Shown here one piece after another: positions 58,128 through 64,000 of a stretch of DNA of 64,000 bases. Position 1 is the stretch's first letter. Each line of letters begins with the position of its first letter. Under the pieces are notes generated by a model that was given only the letters and a program-made list of their open reading frames with translations, made no database searches and was not told the origin of the DNA. A program made the position numbers and the translations under genes. The DNA is taken from the NCBI RefSeq assembly GCF_030247195.1, contig NC_080672.1:305195115-305259114 (forward strand), read 5' to 3'. The stretch comes from Topomyia yanbarensis. Taxonomy: Eukaryota > Arthropoda > Insecta > Diptera > Culicidae.

Positions 58128-59047
58128 AGGACGCCAGGTCTCAGTTAAAGAATTTCCTTCGAGCCCGAGGTAGACCACCCAATGTCCCAGTTCGGGATAT
58201 GCTGGCCCTTATTTACATTTCCCTCTCTCTTATTTCTCCTTCCGAGAAGCTCCCTGTCCTTCCTTGTAGACCCGACCAGTTGCCAGAGTGCCACTATGCG
58301 ACCGCCATCGCCCTGCATAGAAGGAAGCTGAAGCGAAAGCGACCCGATGGTCTGATAACTTCCCCGCTGGTCTGAAGAATACCATCCGCCAACCCGGTAC
58401 TCGACGACCTACTGACAAGGCACTGTGTCGCTTATCTCCCGTTTGCCCGAAAGTTACAAGTTCTGCTCTTCTCTCCATTTCATCATATACGCCTTCTCTC
58501 CTCTGTCCTTGATACAACTGTTGCTAAACCGATGATGAAAATGAGCCTTTGAATATCTTAACCAAGCATAAGTCTCCTTCAAAAAAAATCAAATTTGTAT
58601 TCTGTTTTAAGTTTAGTTTTAAGATAGCTGTTAATTTTATTCTTCATTAAAACTATTGTCCCCCATCTTGTAAATAGAATTGCATCCGTAGTTTCAGGAT
58701 ATCTGTAAAATTTCTCATAAATATTTGTTCCCCCTTTTATATACCAAACTATATTTTTAGTTTTAAGATAACTGTAAAATATTTCGTAAAAAACTATTCC
58801 TCCTCTTTTGAATATCAAACTGGATTCCTTGTTTTAAAATTTTTCATAAAAAAAATCTTTTGAACCCATTCTTGTATATAAAACTTTATTTCTAGTCTGT
58901 AGCTGTAGAATTCTTCCTCTCAATATACAAAAAAAATATCTGAACGTAGTAACCTCCTAGTTTTAAGTATTTAAAATGTAAAAAATAATTTGGCACCGCC
59001 AAGCTAACGCATTTGTGCCTATCAAATAAACGAACTGAATAAAAAAA
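58128..59047 (+). mobile_element. 5'-truncated LINE with 10-bp target duplication
   Basis: The direct repeat ACCTATGACA at 58118-58127 and 59048-59057 flanks a 920-bp unit ending in a short poly(A). The unit starts inside the last coding segment, DARSQLKNFLRARGRPPNVP then VRDMLALIYISLSL. This matches the tail of the minus-strand LINE at 11095-11475 (RSQLMDSSRARARLPNVPVR). The rest is 3' UTR. This is a textbook incomplete target-primed insertion. Confidence 0.88.
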
Positions 59048-59204
59048 ACCTATGACACGCGTGAGTGCGACTTTTGTTTACATTTTCTTCTTTGAATTGT
59101 TTATATCATGTATCCCTAACTTTAAAAATCGTTTATCTCGAAATGTGCTAAATGGCGCTTGTCATCAGATAGCACTACAGCTACGATATGTCGTGTGAAC
59201 TGTT

Positions 59205-59403
59205 TGGAATATTTGTGTCTAACTAGGTCTTGGGTACTAGTTTAGATACTTCGTCTAACTAGACACCCAGTTGGTGCTAGTTATTGACGAGATGAATTCG
59301 AAACACAAAAAAGTCAAACTTAATTTCAGTTTGGTTCTGTGCCCTAAATGTGCAAATTGGTTTAATCCAATTTTTGCTTTTGGGAAATAATATTGCATAA
59401 TAA
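59205..59403. repeat. GTCTAACTAG repeat-family terminal segment
   Basis: Contains two GTCTAACTAG words, GTTGGTGCTAGTTATTGACG and CAAATTGGTTTAATCCAATT, then TTTGGGAAATAATATTGCAT. It corresponds in order to 38680-38800 and, inverted, to 57583-57632. Confidence 0.7.
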
Positions 59404-59439
59404 CATTAAGCTAATATCTATTTCATTCGCACGGATTTC

Positions 59440-60325
59440 GAGATGAATTTCACAGGGAATTTTGGGCAGAATTTCACCCGGAATTTCACGAGGAATTTAG
59501 CCAGGAATTGCGCACGGAGTTTCACATGGAATTTTGCACATAATTATGCACGGAACTTCGCGCTGAATTTCATACATAATTTCGCGCAGAATTTTTCACG
59601 GAATTCTTCACCGAAGTTCGCACGAGGCTTTGCGGTATTATACGCGAAATTTTGCACGGAATTTCGCACGGAATTTTGCACTGAATTTCGCGCGGAATTT
59701 CGCCCGGATCTCCGCACGGAATTTCGAGTGGGATTTCTTCCGGAATTTTGCTCGGAATTTCGCGCTGAATTTCGCACGAATTTCCGCATGGAATTTCGAG
59801 CGGTTTTCAACCGGAATTTCGCTCGGAATTTCGCGCGAAATTTCGTACGGAATTTTGCACGGAATCTCGCACGAAATTTTGTCTGGAGTTTCGTGCAAAT
59901 TTTGCGCTGAATTCGCACGGAATTTCTCACGCGGAATTTCACACGGAATCTCGCGCGGAATTTCGCACGGAAGCTCGTACGGAATTTTGCATGTAAATTG
60001 GCAAGGAATTTTTCACGGAATTTCGCGCAGAATCTCGCACGGATTTTCGCATGGAACTTTACTCTGAATTTCGAGCGGGATTTCACATGGAATTTCGCAC
60101 GGGATTTAATTTCGAGCGGAATTTCGCGCTGATTTTCACACATAATCTCGGGCAGAATTTCGCATGGAATTTCACGCGGAATGTCGCAGGGAATTTCGCA
60201 CTGAATTTCACACGGAAATTACCACGGAATTCCGAACGGGATTTTGTGGTATTCTACGCAAAATTTCGCGAGGAATTTCCCATGAAATTTCGCATGGAAT
60301 TTCGCGCGGAATTTCCCCTGAGAAA
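59440..60325. repeat. 12-bp tandem repeat array (GGAATTTCGCAC), about 73 copies
   Basis: Degenerate units of 12 bp, consensus GGAATTTCGCRC, run almost without gap. Because 12 is a multiple of three and the unit has no stop codon in several frames, long frames appear on both strands (tetrapeptide repeats such as NFAR, EFRT, GISH and KFRA). These are repeat artefacts rather than genes, as no start context, signal or domain supports them. Confidence 0.92.
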
Positions 60326-60329
60326 TTCC

Positions 60330-61065
60330 AGGTGAAACTCCTTCTTTGCGATATTAACCTTTAAATTTTATTGAACGATAAAATTGTAAATTTTATATCT
60401 CAAAAACTACTGAAGACAATTGAATGAATTTTTGTACACTTATGGAATGATATATATATACTATCTCATAAAAATATTTCTACTGTATAATTGTGTGGAA
60501 AACGTTAATTTGCATCTGTTTAAAAAAATCAAATGTATTTTTTCTTTGGTTGTTCCCGCTAAAAAAAATTAAAAAAGGTTATCAAATTACGCGGCAATCT
60601 TACACCTTCAATGATCTCTATTGATAATTTTTAATTTTTGTTCCTATCGAGAGTTATGGAAGATTTTGTAACGGTTGGTTCCTTCAACGCACAAATCGCT
60701 TTAGAAGAGTATATCTCTTGTCCAAAATTGCCATCTCTGATATTCTAAGCTTAGATAAGATAAGTTTCAAGTATATTGTAGTACCCCAGTTACTAGTTAG
60801 ATACAAAATACTAACTCTGGTTATCGTGTTCATCTACCCGAGTTTCTCTAATTTATTTACAATGATGTGCAATATAAGAAAGGTACACATTTTATAGGAA
60901 TGCATATTTCACGGTTTGTATCCACCTCCGTCCAAGGTACAGAAGTGAATAAGAGGACTGAATCATCAGTCATAAGTCGTGACATAAAGCACGAACGCAT
61001 CATCATCCGCTACGCATCTCAATGCAAGCAGCGATAACGGGTGACATGACTACATAGTGATAGGA
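60330..61065. other. no gene recognised
   Basis: AT-rich intergenic sequence upstream of the TIL-2 promoter block. Confidence 0.4.
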
Positions 61066-61070
61066 CATAC

Positions 61071-61140
61071 ACATCACGTTGCTGTGGAATTTTTCGTGAA
61101 TTACAACTCACATGATTTATCTTCTATATAAAGCAATTGC
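61071..61140 (+). promoter_or_regulatory. TIL-2 promoter: TATA box, GATA site, conserved upstream block
   Basis: TATATAAA at 61125-61132, 79 nt before the ATG. Upstream are TCACATGATTTATCTT (with TTATCT, a reversed GATA site, at 61118-61123), TTTTTCGTGAAT and ACATCACGTTGC (61071-61082). All are shared with TIL-1, indicating that regulatory and coding sequence duplicated together. GATA sites close to TATA boxes are typical of fat-body, gut or haemocyte genes in insects; that expression is inference. Confidence 0.78.
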
Positions 61141-61203
61141 AATATGTAGATTTTATCCAGTCCAAGCCATCTGAATAGCACTAACAGAAGTTCGCTACAA
61201 ATC

Positions 61204-61649
61204 ATGAGAAACGCAACTGTTTTAGCTGTCATCGGTCTCGCCACTTGTTGTTTGATTCAGGCTGCACCCAACGGTGAGTAGCGGTGAAAACAGTATTAAG
61301 ATTTTATGATGTTTAATCAGTTAAATCCACAGATATTATAAAAATATGCGGTCCTAATGAGGAATACTCTACCTGCGGCACTGCTTGTCCGCAGACCTGT
61401 GAATCTATAAAAAAGCCACCACATGCATGCATACTAATATGCCGAACTGGGTGCTTCTGCAAGTCTGGTTATGTCCGTAATGCGTACGGGGCTTGCATCC
61501 GTCCATGCCAGTGCTCATTAGTGCTACCACTGCCATACTTACCGCCAAGGCTTCCATGCGAACCGGAAAATCCCAGCGAGAGCCCTAAATCACCATGCGA
61601 TGCGCCCAAAGTCCCATGTTCTGCTCCGAAACCACCTTGTGGTAAATGA
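61204..61649 (+). CDS. secreted TIL-domain protease inhibitor, 128 aa (TIL-2)
   Basis: Exons 61204-61273 and 61333-61649, with a 59-nt GTGAGT...CACAG phase-1 intron. The signal peptide is MRNATVLAVIGLATCCLIQA. The TIL domain starts ICGPNEEYSTCGTACPQTC and contains all ten cysteines plus an extra one in PCQC after the domain. A Pro/Cys-rich tail (SPCDAPKVPCSAPKPPCGK) follows. The Cys5-Cys6 loop is C-I-L-I-C: P1 is predicted as Leu, suggesting chymotrypsin- or elastase-like targets, unlike Lys in its close paralogue at 44449-44908. The intron sits at the same codon phase and place in all three TIL genes. The reading frame is intact and the polyadenylation region is AT-rich (around 61700). Confidence 0.93.
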
Positions 61650-61895
61650 ATGATCTAAGCTATGAGAATAATTCTTAATAATATCATAATATCATAAAAT
61701 ATGTAATAAGACGTGTATCGAAAAATATAAGAACTGCATAAATTTAATTCTGATTTGTTTTTCGTCGCCTACTGGTGCTTGGAGTCAATTAATGAACTTT
61801 TTGTCGAGTTGTCGTTTTTGTGCATGTCGTTATCGCTGTGCATGTTGTATTGAATACTTTACGGTGACGTCACAAATGAACTGAGTGTTCATTTT

Positions 61896-62010
61896 TGACA
61901 GTTCGCTTGTACTGTTTACATGGACTTAGAAAAATTCTTTACGATTTCCTACGAGCGCATCTAGTCGTCCACAAATCTTTCTAAGTCCATGTAAACAGTT
62001 CGAACTGTCA
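61896..62010. repeat. inverted repeat, about 35-bp arms
   Basis: Arms 61896-61933 and 61977-62010 share TGTTTACATGGACTTAGAAA and GACAGTTCG. It lies just 3' of TIL-2 and may be a small MITE. Confidence 0.75.
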
Positions 62011-62050
62011 AGAAAAGTGAGGTTAACTGTCTTTGTAAAGAACCTAATTG

Positions 62051-62269
62051 AGGTCTACAAGATGACGACACGAATGAACTCATGATGAATGAAGTTCATG
62101 TTTGACAATTCTCGGTGGGTTGTTTACTTCGTCAGTTGCGTGAGTAAGAGTGCAACGGGTTCCCATCTGTTACATTCGAACTCACATAATTCCCATGTAA
62201 ACAAACCACCGAGAATTGTCAAACGAAGTTCATCCTGCTCGTTTTGCGGGGTGATGTCCGTTAGTGTAA
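62051..62269. repeat. inverted repeat flanked by a 10-bp direct repeat
   Basis: Arms 62091-62127 and 62197-62231 share TTTGACAATTCTCGGTGG and TTGTTTAC. AACCTAATTG occurs on both sides (62041-62050, 62270-62279) and may be a target duplication. The outermost bases inside it do not pair well, so the true ends are uncertain. Confidence 0.6.
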
Positions 62270-62284
62270 AACCTAATTGCATTT

Positions 62285-63190
62285 AACGATTGGCTGGATT
62301 GAATTGTTTGTTACAGCTTTTTGTTTTTAACTGGTGCTAGACCGGTGTTGTCAAAAAGAGAGACAGATTATACCCAAGTTTGAATGAGTGTGGCACCAAC
62401 GACACCTGTGTAGTGCACTATCAAAACTAAAATGCCATTAGACTGGCAGTATTTACGTTTTTCCTCATTTGCCTCATAGGTGTTAGTACTTGTAGGGGAT
62501 ATAGGAATATAATGGAGAACGCTCGAAATTCGCGACAGTACTAACTGTAGATTTGGAGATACTAGGCGTAACACAGTAGTCGGGAACACTGTGCGCTGGT
62601 TTTATTGTTACGGCGTCTGTTGCTGAATTAAGAGCAGCTGCGGTTGTTCATCGGTAGTCTATTGTGATGATGTCCCCTAACCAATAATTTTATATATTGA
62701 ATTCAATTCATATAAAATTAATTTTCAAATCTATTTAAAATACAAATGTTGTTTTCTGTGCATCGATTTTAAATTTACATTTTAAATCGACACTTACCTT
62801 TCTGCAAATAGCAACGCTGGCTTCGGTTGGAATAGGTTAGCCAATATACGCACCCGCTATTAATTGATACGATAAGTTTCTATTTCCCAACCTGTTTGCC
62901 AACCGCCGGTGTGGTATAGTGTTATGATGGTGCTTAGTACGTTGCTTATACCCAAGCTCCGGTGCGGATAGTTTGAAAGCAGCTGATCCCAAATTGATTA
63001 TGATGTTCTAGCCATCTAATTAACACCGAAAGCACATAGAGCATCAGAAAAGAAATTTAAGTTGCGGTTGGAATGATTTATTACGTCTATAACTGTTCAC
63101 ATGGATAAACCCAGTGGCTAACTGTAGGTCGCGTAAATTTACTCCCTCTACGGTTTTAATGCACTGAAACTGTAAGAGCAAGTATAGGGA
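62285..63190. other. no gene recognised
   Basis: Intergenic sequence between TIL-2 and TIL-3. No coding motif or paired termini were found. Confidence 0.4.
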
Positions 63191-63198
63191 TGATGCTG

Positions 63199-63239
63199 TT
63201 ATCTGTTAGTCAGACAAGATGAATCTTGTAATATATAAA
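63199..63239 (+). promoter_or_regulatory. TIL-3 promoter: TATA box and GATA site
   Basis: TATATAAA at 63232-63239, 86 nt before the ATG, with TTATCT (reversed GATA site) at 63199-63204. The spacing resembles that of the other two TIL genes, but the longer upstream block they share is absent. Confidence 0.65.
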
Positions 63240-63317
63240 GCCAAATGCGAGAAGTCGAATTTATTCACTCCTGGACATCCGATTAGTAAGAACAGAAGCT
63301 TGTACACATATTCCAAT

Positions 63318-63654
63318 ATGAATAACGGAGTACTCCTAGTCTTCGCAACTATTTGTTGTATGTTGATTCAAGCTGCACCCAATGGTAGGTAAATGTAAAA
63401 AAAAACTTAAGCGGTTTTTAAACTTTATATTTTCAGAAATATGTGGTCCAAACGAAATATTTTCCAACTGTGGTCCTTCTTGTCCGCAAACTTGTGAATC
63501 TTTATTCATGGGGGAACAACCGTGCGGATTGCGGTGTGAAATTGGATGCTTCTGCCAAGAAGGTTTGATTCGCAAGGCAAACGGTGAATGTGTCCATCCA
63601 TCCGAGTGTCAACTTTACAGAAACAATCTCCGACCACCATGTGAAAGCAAATAG
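63318..63654 (+). CDS. secreted TIL-domain protease inhibitor, 94 aa (TIL-3)
   Basis: Exons 63318-63384 and 63437-63654, with a 52-nt GTAGGT...TTTCAG phase-1 intron. The signal peptide is MNNGVLLVFATICCMLIQA. The TIL domain starts EICGPNEIFSNCGPSCPQTC and ends CVHPSEC, with exactly ten cysteines. The short tail (LRPPCESK) lacks the Pro/Cys repeats of TIL-1 and TIL-2, so this is the more compact, possibly more ancestral form. The Cys5-Cys6 loop is C-G-L-R-C, giving a predicted P1 Leu. A polyadenylation signal (AATAAAATAAATAAG) lies near 63769. Confidence 0.93.
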
Positions 63655-64000
63655 TGTAGCAGCTGAAGCTAGGTGACGAAAGTGGCATAAGTTCTAAATG
63701 TTTCACAATATGAAACAAAAATAAGCAAAGTTTTGTTTTTAAATTCCAAAATAGTTGATTTCAAATTCAATAAAATAAATAAGTTATCAATCGCTTCAAG
63801 ATACTGCTACTACAAAATGGTTACTTACTCACATTTATTGTGGATAAAGCGATTATTTTTTCTTTTGCGCACTTACCACTCGCTTATTTCCCACAAACCT
63901 GGGCTACGGACTTTCAAAGAACGACAAGAGCGATTGATCAAACTGCTACTTAAAACTGCGAACTGTCAAAACACCTGTATTTTAAGTTATAGAGATGGAA
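63655..64000. other. TIL-3 3' UTR and intergenic sequence
   Basis: AATAAA near 63769 probably ends the TIL-3 transcript. No further gene was seen to the window edge. Confidence 0.5.

Noticed and set aside
59443..60364. Up to 199-codon frames on both strands
   Set aside because: Overlapping open frames on both strands with tetrapeptide repeats are explained by the 12-bp array; there is no start context or domain.

Overview
This window looks like eukaryotic, insect DNA, most probably from a culicine-type mosquito. The grounds are AT-rich sequence, very dense nested transposons of kinds common in mosquitoes (CR1/Jockey-group and RNase H-bearing LINEs, a Penelope-like element, hAT, piggyBac-like and TA-target elements, a tRNA-derived SINE), host introns of only 50-60 nt, and secreted TIL-domain protease inhibitors with TATA promoters. 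No species can be named from the sequence alone. Nothing resembling operons or CRISPR was seen.

Layout. 0.4-0.7 and 6.5-7.4 kb are tandem-repeat arrays that flank an almost intact two-ORF LINE (about 1.1-5.9 kb). At 8.9-10.9 kb are two exons that look like host genes on the minus strand: a 709-nt first exon for a Tyr/Gly/His/Ser-rich protein, and a 49-residue terminal exon of another gene. 11-17.5 kb holds relics of RNase H-type LINEs broken by two MITEs. 17.6-23.2 kb is a dispersed-repeat block with a 252-bp pure TA microsatellite. 23.5-37.6 kb contains three hAT-like insertions, each with an 8-bp target duplication, plus two TTAA-flanked elements and LINE fragments; one hAT lies inside a TTAA element. 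37.6-41 kb is AT-rich low-complexity sequence. 42.5-44.3 kb is a foldback structure with 0.59-kb arms.

The most secure host genes are three TIL-domain inhibitors: 44449-44908 (minus), 61204-61649 (plus) and 63318-63654 (plus). Each has a short first exon encoding a signal peptide, a phase-1 intron, and a second exon with the ten-cysteine TIL domain. The first two share a promoter block as well as coding sequence, so they are duplicates in inverted orientation. The 16 kb between them is filled by a Penelope-like element (45.2-54.8 kb) split by a 7.4-kb hAT-like insertion, which itself carries a decayed CR1/Jockey-type LINE; by a reverse-transcriptase fragment with an apparent 58-nt intron; by a 5'-truncated LINE with a 10-bp target duplication; and by a 0.88-kb array of a 12-bp repeat that is open in many frames.

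No new enzymatic system is evident. The strongest leads are the foldback element with a hairpin-rich spacer, the nested insertions datable by their target duplications, the predicted specificity change among the TIL inhibitors, and the intron in a retrotransposon-type reverse transcriptase.
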